Positions 19,692 through 27,850 of a stretch of DNA of 41,918 nucleotides are shown here, in pieces. The number at the start of each line of letters is the position of its first letter. Position 1 is the stretch's first letter. Source of the stretch: an uncultured Bacteroidota bacterium (GTDB taxonomy: Bacteria; Bacteroidota; Bacteroidia; NS11-12g; UBA9320); contig CAJXBI010000012.1 in the NCBI GenBank assembly GCA_913050005.1, positions 1 to 41,918 of the forward strand, given 5' to 3'. Below the pieces are notes generated by a model. That model had not been told where the DNA came from. It worked only from the letters and a program-made list of their open reading frames with translations, and did no database searches. A program made the translations under genes and the position numbers.

Positions 19692-22600
19692 TCAGCTTTG
19701 GAATTTAAGATTTACTTTATATTTTTTTGCATATTCTTTGGGAGACATATCAAAGCTCTGTTTAAAACATTTTGAAAAATATGAGCGATTAGTAAATCCA
19801 ACATCATAGAGAATTTCTGAAACATTTAAATCAGTTTCTATTAGAAGATGTGCTGCTTTTTTTATTCTATAGTTTCTAATAAACTCGTTAGCAGATGAAC
19901 CAAGTATTGATTTAAACTTTCTATACAATTGCATTCTACTAAATGATAGTGCTAAAGCCAAATCTTCAACTCCAAACTCGTTGTTCATTAGGTTTTCCTC
20001 AATTACTTTTTCGGCTTTTTCCAAGAACGTTTTGTGTGTGTTATTGATACCTATTTTCTTTGAATCCTGAGTAATCCCCTTTAATCTAAATTTCTCTCTT
20101 AAAATGTCGCGATCCTCTAAAAGCTTCTTAACCTTCATTTCCAATATTCGCATATCAAAAGGTTTTGGAATATACGAGTCTGCACCAACTTCAAGCCCTT
20201 TTAGTTTACTCTCAACAGAACCTTTTGCCGTTAACATAATAATGGGGACATGATTTGTAATATCATTGTTTTTTATCTTATTACAAAATTCTATTCCATC
20301 CATCTCAGGCATCATAACATCACTTATTATAATATTTGGAATATTATCTAATGCTTTTTCTAACCCTTGCTTTCCATTAAAAGCCTGTATTATTCTATAT
20401 TGGTTTTCAAATGAAGCTTTAAGAAATCGTTGCATGTCAGAATTATCTTCAACAATAAGCATTAGTGGTAAATTATCTTCGATCTCAAATTCTGAATCTT
20501 TGCTTACAGAGTTAGCGTCTGAACCATTATGTTTAAATTCACTTATACCCTCTTCTAACAGAATATTTTCTATTTTTCCATCAATCGATGGTGAATCAAC
20601 AATTAGAGGAAAACTCATTACAAACCTGCTCCCTTTATTTTCTCCACTTGTAACATCTATGCTGCCATCAAGCAAAACGACTAGTTTTTTTGTTAATGCA
20701 AGCCCAACTCCAGAACCTGTATAACCAACATTATTTGCATCATCAACTTGATAAAATCTTCCAAATATTTTAGAGGTTTTACTTTTTGGAATTCCTATTC
20801 CTGAATCCTCAACTAGAATTTGAAATTCTGGGTTCTGTTGTCCTGGTCTATCACTCATCTGTCTTCTAGGTTTTACCACTGATAAAGAAACCCTTATTCT
20901 GCCATTATCAGGTGTAAATTTTACAGCATTAGATAAAATATTGTTCATTATTTTTTCCATGAGGTCGTGGTCAAAATAAGCTATGAGTTCTGACACTTGC
21001 GACTTAAAGCTAATATCTAAGTGCTTTTTATTTGCTAAAACATGAAATGAAGACACTATATTTTCACAAAAATCAACAATATCACCAAATACAGCATTTA
21101 CTTTTAATTTTTTTGACTCTGCTTTTCTAAAGTCCATTAATTGATTGACGAGTCTGTATAAGTGCTTTGCATTTCTATCCATAATCAACAACGATTCTTT
21201 AGTTTTTAAATCTGTTGTTTTAATTTCAAGCAAATTTTGAAGTGGTCCTAAAATTAAGGTTAATGGCGTTTTAAATTCATGGGAAATATTGGTGAAGAAT
21301 TCCAATTTCATTTTGTTTATTTCTCTTAACTTTCTTTTTTCAAATTTTTCGATTTTAAGTTTGTTATTATAGTCAACGCTTATTAAAATGTAGCGTCTAA
21401 ATAGCCACATCAAAAAGACAAAGAATATAACATACATCAAATATGCCCACCAAGCTTTCCAAAAAGGTGGTAAAATTTTTATACGCAATTCTTTTGGAGT
21501 TTCGTTCCAGAAACCATAATTATTTGAAGCCATCACCTTAAATACATAATCTCCAGGGTCAAGATTTGAAAAGTTCGCAAATCGCCTGTCATAGTCCTTC
21601 TCAATCCAATCTTCATTAAAACCTTCCAACATATACTTGTATTGGTTTTGTTGTGGAGATGAAAAATGCATAGCAGAAAACTCGAACGAAAAGGAATTAT
21701 GTGAATTTTTTAAAACTATAAAATCGGTTTCAGAGATTTCCTTTTCTAAAATTGCCTTTCCAAGTATTTCTTCATTAATTTCAACATCTTTGTTAAATAC
21801 TTTAAAGCCAACTATTTCTATTTTTGGAGGTGTGGTATTTTTTTGAAAACCATCTGGATTAAATTTGTTAAAACCATTTATACCTCCAAAATACATTGTG
21901 CCATCTTGTGCTTTAAAAAAAGCATTCTTTCTAAAATTAAGAGCCTGTAAACCATCACTTGTCCCTAAATTTGAAAACTTGTTTTCTGTAATGTCATAAT
22001 TTGAAATTCCATTATTGGTACTAATCCATAGGTCATTATTATTACCTTCCAAAATTCCGTATATTTCATTACTAGGTAAACCTTGTTCTTTTTTGAACTT
22101 AATTATATCAGGAAACCTCTTATTTTTTTGTTCTTTAGGAATTTTGTTTAATCCACCACCAAAGGTTGCTATCCAAAGGTTACTATCGGAATCCTCATGA
22201 ATGGCAAAGATCTGATTATTGTTTAAGCCTGATGGATTGTTTTCTCTTCCTCTAATTCTTACATAATCAATTGGATTGTTATTCACGTCCCGTAATATTT
22301 TAACCAAACCGTTGTTTCTAGTGCCAACCCACAGAATGCCCTGAGAGTCTTCATATATGGCTGAAACGTGATTTTCTGTTAAGCTATTGGTATTTCCTTG
22401 GATTCTTTTGTATTGACTAATTAGGGGTAGCTCTCCGAACTCTTTGTTAGGTTTGAGCCTTAGTAAACCAAGATTTGAGTCTCCACCAATCCATATGTCC
22501 CCTCTTACATCTTTATACATAAGATGCAGCTTGTTTGATTCTAAAATACTATTTGTATTTTCTTTTGTAAATCGAGCGGCTTTTACAATTTTTCCATTAA

Positions 22601-23963
22601 AAAACTTAATTTGGGTAATCCCGTTTGACATAGTTCCCAACCAAATATTGCCATAATTATCTTCACAAATTGCATGAACATTATCGCTGCCAACAAGCCT
22701 GCTGTCAATACGAGTAACCCTGTTGTCTTTTTGTTGATCAGCAAAAACATTTAAACCATTACCAAAAGTACCAATCCATATATTTTTTTGAGAGTCTTCA
22801 TAAATGCTATTAACTACGTTACCGCTAAGGCTCAAAGGGTCAATAACGTGGTTTTTAATATGTTCAATTCTATTCCTTTGCATATCCAGTTTACTAACTC
22901 CACCCCTCGCTGTTCCAATCCATATTAGGCCTGAATTATCTTTCGAAATGACATTTATTTCGTTACTCTTTAGGCTTTGTGCATCTAATACATCATGTTG
23001 AAAAAATCTAGCTTTATTATTTACAAGATTTAAATTTATTAGGCCTAATTTTTTTGTTCCTACCCAAATGTTAGATTTATCATATCTTAAAAGAGAATTG
23101 ATACTCACACTAGACAATCTATTATCAATTGTTTCGAGAACATTTTTAGAAACTTCAAAATTATTTCCACTTGAGTATACTATTTTATGAAGCCCCGTAT
23201 TAGTCCCTATCCATACAGTTGAATTAAAATCGATAATCATACTTGATACAAATAAGTCTACAAGATCATTATGAAGTATTTTTTTTATTTCCAACTCAGA
23301 GCCGTCCTTAAAAGGTATTCTGTTTAATCCTTTTCTTGTGCCAATCAATAATCCTAAATCATCTTGAAGAATCTGAGTTACATAATTGTTGCTAAGACCA
23401 ACTCCATTGCTATCTGCACGGTATACGCTTAATGTAAATCCGTTTGAGCTCCTATCTAATCGATGCAAACCATCCGAAGTTCCAACCCAAAGTGTTTTTG
23501 AGTCGTCTTCAAATATAGCGTTCACATTGTGTTTGAAGATAAAGCTTGAATTGCTTTGGGCATTAGTTAGCTCCCTACTGAAAGTATCAGTATCTCTATT
23601 ATACCTACAAAGGCCACTTGAAGTACCAATCCACAACACTCCCTCACTATCTTCTATTATTGCAGTTATTCTGTTCCCAATTATCGAGTATTGATTTCCA
23701 AGTTCATTATTGTAAATTTTATATTTAGAGCCACCGTACTTATAAAGTCCATTGACAGTTCCCAACCACATATATCCACGGGAGTCTTGATAAATTGGAT
23801 TAATGGAGTTGTGCATTAATCCTTCGCTATTTGTTACATGGTCAAAATTTATGGGGTTGATCTGTATTTGTTGTTGTGCAAACAACCCATTACCCATGGT
23901 AAATAAACTTAAACCAATTATAACATTTAAGAATATTATTTTTTTATAAATCTGTAAACCCAT
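19692..23963 (-). CDS. Hybrid two-component system sensor-regulator (HTCS)
   Basis: 1423 residues; one protein carrying the whole signalling chain. Signal peptide or N-terminal anchor (residues 1-29), then about 14 periplasmic propeller repeats with WIGT/WVGT motifs (to about 760), a Y_Y_Y-type domain (LEGFNEDWI, FSNLDPGDYVFKVMASN), a membrane helix at about 838-856, histidine kinase with FFTNISHEFKTPLTLI (phospho-acceptor His895) and ATP-binding NAVKFTPDNG and GSGVGLALTK, a receiver domain with ISDVMMPEMDG (Asp1215), and a C-terminal AraC helix-turn-helix (about 1310-1423, YDVGFTNRSYFSKCFKQ). It senses an oligosaccharide in the periplasm and activates PUL genes. It is upstream of susC on the same strand. 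The recurring TAACATAA motif is its most likely DNA target. Confidence 0.97.
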   Translation of the reverse strand: MGLQIYKKIIFLNVIIGLSLFTMGNGLFAQQQIQINPINFDHVTNSEGLMHNSINPIYQDSRGYMWLGTVNGLYKYGGSKYKIYNNELGNQYSIIGNRITAIIEDSEGVLWIGTSSGLCRYNRDTDTFSRELTNAQSNSSFIFKHNVNAIFEDDSKTLWVGTSDGLHRLDRSSNGFTLSVYRADSNGVGLSNNYVTQILQDDLGLLIGTRKGLNRIPFKDGSELEIKKILHNDLVDLFVSSMIIDFNSTVWIGTNTGLHKIVYSSGNNFEVSKNVLETIDNRLSSVSINSLLRYDKSNIWVGTKKLGLINLNLVNNKARFFQHDVLDAQSLKSNEINVISKDNSGLIWIGTARGGVSKLDMQRNRIEHIKNHVIDPLSLSGNVVNSIYEDSQKNIWIGTFGNGLNVFADQQKDNRVTRIDSRLVGSDNVHAICEDNYGNIWLGTMSNGITQIKFFNGKIVKAARFTKENTNSILESNKLHLMYKDVRGDIWIGGDSNLGLLRLKPNKEFGELPLISQYKRIQGNTNSLTENHVSAIYEDSQGILWVGTRNNGLVKILRDVNNNPIDYVRIRGRENNPSGLNNNQIFAIHEDSDSNLWIATFGGGLNKIPKEQKNKRFPDIIKFKKEQGLPSNEIYGILEGNNNDLWISTNNGISNYDITENKFSNLGTSDGLQALNFRKNAFFKAQDGTMYFGGINGFNKFNPDGFQKNTTPPKIEIVGFKVFNKDVEINEEILGKAILEKEISETDFIVLKNSHNSFSFEFSAMHFSSPQQNQYKYMLEGFNEDWIEKDYDRRFANFSNLDPGDYVFKVMASNNYGFWNETPKELRIKILPPFWKAWWAYLMYVIFFVFLMWLFRRYILISVDYNNKLKIEKFEKRKLREINKMKLEFFTNISHEFKTPLTLILGPLQNLLEIKTTDLKTKESLLIMDRNAKHLYRLVNQLMDFRKAESKKLKVNAVFGDIVDFCENIVSSFHVLANKKHLDISFKSQVSELIAYFDHDLMEKIMNNILSNAVKFTPDNGRIRVSLSVVKPRRQMSDRPGQQNPEFQILVEDSGIGIPKSKTSKIFGRFYQVDDANNVGYTGSGVGLALTKKLVVLLDGSIDVTSGENKGSRFVMSFPLIVDSPSIDGKIENILLEEGISEFKHNGSDANSVSKDSEFEIEDNLPLMLIVEDNSDMQRFLKASFENQYRIIQAFNGKQGLEKALDNIPNIIISDVMMPEMDGIEFCNKIKNNDITNHVPIIMLTAKGSVESKLKGLEVGADSYIPKPFDMRILEMKVKKLLEDRDILREKFRLKGITQDSKKIGINNTHKTFLEKAEKVIEENLMNNEFGVEDLALALSFSRMQLYRKFKSILGSSANEFIRNYRIKKAAHLLIETDLNVSEILYDVGFTNRSYFSKCFKQSFDMSPKEYAKKYKVNLKFQS

Positions 23964-24322
23964 AGTTCATTTTTTAAACTATACTAGAAATAATATAATT
24001 CCTAGACAATTTAAAGATACTATATTCATTGCAGGAATTCTATTTTCTATTAGTAAGCCTGATGCTTTTAACCTCAATATTTAATCCTCTGTACCTTATG
24101 TCTTTGCTACGAAACTCTTTCAAAGTAATTACAAAAATATACTATCTAGCATACTTTAAAGTCACAACTTGGGGACCTTTTACTAAATGAATAGCTCCTA
24201 AAGCTGAGGTATTCCACTTCCTTTTTGTCTGACTTTTGGTTTGAAATGAGACTAAAAAAGCTGCGACAATAAGAGCTAGCTGGTTGGTCAATTATTATAG
24301 AATTTTGAATCAAAATTCTATT
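23964..24322. other. Intergenic region between the T9SS beta-helix gene and the HTCS gene
   Basis: 359 bp. It contains a decayed coding remnant at 24142-24291 (separate entry) and upstream sequence of the HTCS gene. A TATTTTTG on the minus strand (24132-24139) matches the Bacteroidota -7 consensus, but no well-spaced -33 TTTG was found. Confidence 0.4.
24142..24291 (-). pseudogene. Remnant of a carbohydrate-binding-type C-terminal module
   Basis: The minus strand is open from a TTG at 24289-24291, just after two stop codons, to a TAG at 24142-24144 (49 codons). The end, TSALGAIHLVKGPQVVTLKYA, parallels the last strands of the module in the GH29 at 6195-7988 (TSLGEFNLTKGMNSITLKA). That pattern, Leu-Gly, three to four residues, Leu, Lys-Gly, then Thr-Leu-Lys, is common at the C terminus of jelly-roll sugar-binding domains. 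The rest of the gene is missing, so this looks like the tail of a deleted enzyme. Confidence 0.45.
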
Positions 24323-26458
24323 TTAATTAACGATTATTTTTTTTGAAATATTCACCCCTTCTTTGTTTGAAAAGAAAAAAAAATATAAGCCTTCATTCAA
24401 TGAGGAAACATTTAACAAGTTTGGTATATGTATAAATTCCAATACTTTCTGTCCTCTAATATTAAAAGCTGTGAGCGAAGAGTCACGTAGTTCATTAGGA
24501 ATCGAAATATTAAGCACCTGATTATCTACAGGATTTGGAAATACTTTTATTTCTATTTCCTGATTATTTTCCATAGTCCCTAAAGATAAAAATGACCACG
24601 GGTAAAAATCCGGTGTCCAAGTAGCTCCTGCAGTCCATGTATCTCCGATTTCATAGGCTCCAATATCTGGTGCACTCCCAGAAAATCCATCGTTAATTCC
24701 GGGAATAATTGTTCCACCATCAATTAATTGTGTTGATGTAGATTTCGGTGTGAAATCGTAATTGTCTGGATCGTTTAATAAAGACTTGATTCCATAATCA
24801 GTAGTAGTTGTTGAATAAATATTATAGCTTACAGTACCGGGTACTGTTTGCGGATTTTTACGATGACCTGAAATTTTATCTGCTGCATTATTTTTTGTAA
24901 TTGTCAATCCGTTAGAACTCCCACCTGGAGGATCTGCATAAACCTCATACATTACGCTAATGTCATTAGTACTATTATCAAAACAAGTGTTGTTATAGAT
25001 TTGCTGTTCGTCCCCTTTTATCATTAACGCTTTACTTAAGTTCCACATCACGTTATGGTGAATCAATCCATTTTTTCCTGCCAGTTCTGGATCGCTAACT
25101 GGTGCATCATAACGAGTTCCAGATTTAGGAGAATCGTGAAACCAATTATGGTGTACTTTAGAGCCATCAACTGACTCTCTTGTCATCTGTACAATAGAGC
25201 CATCACTTTGTAAAGACCCAGTATTGTAAATATTATTGTAAGATATTTCCGGTGAACCAACAAAATGTACTGTAGATGAAGCTCCTGTTGTATGTACCGT
25301 ATTTCGTGTGAAAGATCCATTATCACCATTGTTCACCACAGTTGTCATCAAGTTTCTTAAAGAGGAAACTGTATAGTCTATATGATGAAAATAACAGTCT
25401 TCAACTACATTATTTTTTCCATTCATATAAAATGCGTCTCCGTCAGTATGCTCAAACAAGCATTGGTATATTTTGAACCCCGTGATATTGTTTTTATTAT
25501 TCCCTGTTAATTCAGTAGTAAATGGCGTACTTTTTTCGCCTAACATTCTTTTAGAACAACTAGGATAAGAAAACAAACAATTGTTTAATTCAATTTCTGA
25601 AGATCGGGATGCTTTAACTGTGGTTGCGAAAAAATTTAAGTTTTCTATTTTGATATTTGAACAATTATTCATTTCAAAAGCATAGGATTGTACCTTACCT
25701 TGAATCTTTTTCCCAGAAGGATTTCCCCAAACCGACAACTTTTTTGTTAAAGAGTCATATAACCATTCATTTTGCGTATTTAAAAAATCTATCTTCCCTT
25801 CCAAAAAATAATAATGATGTTTGCTCTTGTAGCTTTCTGCAGTTTCATAAGTGAATGTACTATTACCTGGCGTATGTGATAACACTTTAACTGTCCAGGT
25901 TTTCCATGACCCTACATTGGCTATTGCCAAAGCACCTTGAACATTTAAACCACTAGCTGCTAAGTTTCCAGAGTCTACCATTATACCGTTTGAACCTGCA
26001 CTAGCATCACCTGGTGACCAGTATGCTTGGTCAAAAATAGTATCATCATGAAACTGTGCATTTGGCCAACGTGCCATAACTTGCTGCTCATCATCAATAA
26101 ATAATTGCCATATATCCTCTGTCAATGTAGTTTCATAAATATTTGGATTGCCAGCATTTTGAGTCCAAGATGTTTCAATTGACTTGGTGCCGTTGATGAT
26201 CACTTTTTCGTTTGGAAAAGCTTTAATAATGATATTGTCTCTGTTTTCTAAAAGAACTCTTTCATGATAATAACCCTCTCTGATAATACAAGTGCCGCCA
26301 GAGGCTCCCATAGCGTTTATTGCATTGTTTATAGTTAGAAAAGGTAGTGATTCTGTCCCGGGATTTAAATCGTTTCCCTGAAGTGAAACATAGAATGTTT
26401 GAGAATGTATTTTAATTGTTACAAATAACAAGAAAAACAAAAACATAATATTTTTCAC
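24323..26458 (-). CDS. T9SS-secreted right-handed beta-helix protein, possible endo-acting glycan enzyme
   Basis: 711 residues. A signal peptide ends near KIHSQ. TFYVSLQGNDLNPGTESLPFLTINNAINAM opens the right-handed parallel beta-helix, followed by GYYHERVLLENRDNI, MARWPN and many asparagine-rich coils (NNKNNITGFKIYQCLFEH, DGDAFYMNGKNNVVEDCYF, HHNVMWN). The last roughly 80 residues (VFPNPVDNQVLNISIP ... LNEGLYFF) are a type IX sorting domain, so the mature protein is exported to the cell surface or medium. A surface location outside the SusCD gate is where an initial depolymerase would act. The family was not assigned, and no known alginate lyase or endo-fucanase motifs were recognised. It follows a small T9SS protein after a terminator-like hairpin. 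Confidence 0.75.
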   Translation of the reverse strand: MKNIMFLFFLLFVTIKIHSQTFYVSLQGNDLNPGTESLPFLTINNAINAMGASGGTCIIREGYYHERVLLENRDNIIIKAFPNEKVIINGTKSIETSWTQNAGNPNIYETTLTEDIWQLFIDDEQQVMARWPNAQFHDDTIFDQAYWSPGDASAGSNGIMVDSGNLAASGLNVQGALAIANVGSWKTWTVKVLSHTPGNSTFTYETAESYKSKHHYYFLEGKIDFLNTQNEWLYDSLTKKLSVWGNPSGKKIQGKVQSYAFEMNNCSNIKIENLNFFATTVKASRSSEIELNNCLFSYPSCSKRMLGEKSTPFTTELTGNNKNNITGFKIYQCLFEHTDGDAFYMNGKNNVVEDCYFHHIDYTVSSLRNLMTTVVNNGDNGSFTRNTVHTTGASSTVHFVGSPEISYNNIYNTGSLQSDGSIVQMTRESVDGSKVHHNWFHDSPKSGTRYDAPVSDPELAGKNGLIHHNVMWNLSKALMIKGDEQQIYNNTCFDNSTNDISVMYEVYADPPGGSSNGLTITKNNAADKISGHRKNPQTVPGTVSYNIYSTTTTDYGIKSLLNDPDNYDFTPKSTSTQLIDGGTIIPGINDGFSGSAPDIGAYEIGDTWTAGATWTPDFYPWSFLSLGTMENNQEIEIKVFPNPVDNQVLNISIPNELRDSSLTAFNIRGQKVLEFIHIPNLLNVSSLNEGLYFFFFSNKEGVNISKKIIVN

Positions 26459-26477
26459 ACCCTTTTGATTTTAATTT

Positions 26478-26515
26478 AAAAAAAAACTTAGGGAAAAGAC
26501 CAGTTTCCCCCAAGT
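26478..26515 (-). terminator. Intrinsic-terminator-like hairpin between the two T9SS genes
   Basis: On the minus strand ACTTGGGGGAAA pairs with TTTCCCTAAGT around a 7-base loop (stem GGGAAA/TTTCCC plus an outer ACTT/AAGT, with a small internal loop), directly followed by a run of nine Ts (26478-26486). It lies between the stop at 26540 and the start at 26458. It probably ends or attenuates transcription after the small T9SS protein. Confidence 0.7.
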
Positions 26516-26539
26516 CTTAAAATTTAATGTTGATAAACT

Positions 26540-27313
26540 TTATTCTTTTATGATTTTATAAGTTCCTATATTTTGATCAATAGTAACATTCATAATGTAA
26601 ACACCTTTTGAAAGATTTGAAATATCAAGAGTTCCCTTGGTATCACGCATATCTGTACTTAAAAACTTTTGCCCTACTAAATTAAAAACTTCGACATTGC
26701 CAATATTTTTAGCCGCTGATAAATAAATAGAATGTTCTGTTGGATTAGGACCAAAACTAAAATCGTATTTTTTCAACTTATCAATAGAAGCTGTAGATTC
26801 ATTCGGAGAAACAGTCACATTTATTGTTTCACTTACACCACTTACAGGGTCTTGTGTCGTGATATTTAATTCTACATCTGTACCATTAACGTAAGTTCCT
26901 TTGTATTCAAGATTAAAACGAATTTTGTTAACTTGTCCACCAGCAAAATTACAACCAGTTAATGTATTGCCGGTTGCATTGTGAGCGTAAGCCGTGAGCG
27001 TAAAGTCATTTGAAGAAATGGATAACATATCGTCAATACTAGTAGGATCAGGAATATTATTTTCAAATATTATCTCAGCTTGTATCCAATTCTTTGAAAG
27101 TACCTCTAAATTTAAATTTAATTCCCAATTAGAAGTGTTAGATGAACCAGCATACCCACCAGTAGCTCCTGTAAAATTTGTTGGATAGCTTACGGTTGTT
27201 TTACCTCCTGCAGTACAACCAGGCACAGCAAAACCGTTAGCTTTTAACGACTTAATCTGTCCATATGAATTACTGATAACAAATAAAGATATTAAGAGTA
27301 AAATTTTTTTCAT
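26540..27313 (-). CDS. Small T9SS-secreted protein of unknown function
   Basis: 257 residues. A signal peptide ends at SNSYGQ; residues about 20-165 form a beta-rich domain with two cysteines (GCTAGG and GCNFAGG) and many Thr, Asn and Gly residues; residues about 180-257 are a type IX sorting tail (FSFGPNPTEHSIYLSAA, NVEVFNLVGQKFLS, LSKGVYIMNV). I do not recognise the N-terminal domain. Surface export next to a beta-helix enzyme in a PUL suggests a glycan-binding protein, but this is inference from context. It is the first gene of a minus-strand unit, with operator site C 68-88 bp upstream, so it is likely induced together with susC and, because of the hairpin after it, more strongly than its downstream neighbour. 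Confidence 0.75.
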   Translation of the reverse strand: MKKILLLISLFVISNSYGQIKSLKANGFAVPGCTAGGKTTVSYPTNFTGATGGYAGSSNTSNWELNLNLEVLSKNWIQAEIIFENNIPDPTSIDDMLSISSNDFTLTAYAHNATGNTLTGCNFAGGQVNKIRFNLEYKGTYVNGTDVELNITTQDPVSGVSETINVTVSPNESTASIDKLKKYDFSFGPNPTEHSIYLSAAKNIGNVEVFNLVGQKFLSTDMRDTKGTLDISNLSKGVYIMNVTIDQNIGTYKIIKE

Positions 27314-27850
27314 TGACTTTATATTTATTAGTATTAAAATTAAAAAAACTTGAATTAAACTTGTTTACGTAAATTTCAATTATTAACACAAAAATTGCAG
27401 TTCGTGTATTTGATTTACGAAATCTAACAACTTTTATGGGCTCTATTATATTAATAGTTTTTTTAAATAATTCATAAATATCTTCTCATGATTATAATAG
27501 TAAAAGTTTTAGCATAAACATGTCAACATAGATTTTTTATAACTGCATAAAAGCAAGATTATACCATCAAGAATAAAAAATTATTAAAAGCTATTAGGTT
27601 TGGAATAACTAAAGAATATCCAGCAAAGTTTAAAGCTCTAGACAAAACATTGAATTGATTTTTCAATAAAACAGTAATTTATTGTAGTGTTAATGAATGA
27701 TATCAATGGTAATCAATTTATTTTAAATCAATTTTCATCACATTTGCCTTAGTCAACTGTTGTTTTTGTTGTACTTTTTGAAATATTTAGATTAAAACTA
27801 TAACCGTTCAAACATTATTTTTATTAAAATCTAAATGATATACTTCTAAA
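27314..27850. other. Divergent intergenic region, T9SS unit / GH141-like operon
   Basis: 537 bp, strongly AT-rich. It contains operator site C near the left end and a weak related sequence, TTGTAGTGTTAATGAAT, at about 27682-27698, which would serve the plus-strand operon. A 35-codon open stretch around 27553-27660 was judged insignificant. No other gene was seen. Confidence 0.45.
27381..27401 (-). promoter_or_regulatory. Candidate HTCS operator, site C
   Basis: TTATTAACACAAAAATTGCA fits the pattern TTA(C/T)TAACA(T/C)AAA plus a TGCA half. It is 68-88 bp upstream of the T9SS gene start at 27313, in the same relative orientation and a similar distance as sites A and B. Confidence 0.42.

Noticed and set aside
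20266-20724. 152-codon plus-strand open frame opposite the HTCS kinase/receiver region
   Set aside because: It lies wholly antisense to a strongly supported coding region and looks like its shadow.
24132-24139. TATTTTTG on the minus strand as a -7 promoter element for the HTCS gene
   Set aside because: It matches TAnnTTTG, but no -33 TTTG at a suitable distance was found, and such matches are common in AT-rich DNA.
27553-27660. 35-codon open stretch on the plus strand upstream of the GH141-like gene
   Set aside because: Length is unremarkable for this base composition and there is no start codon or recognisable motif.
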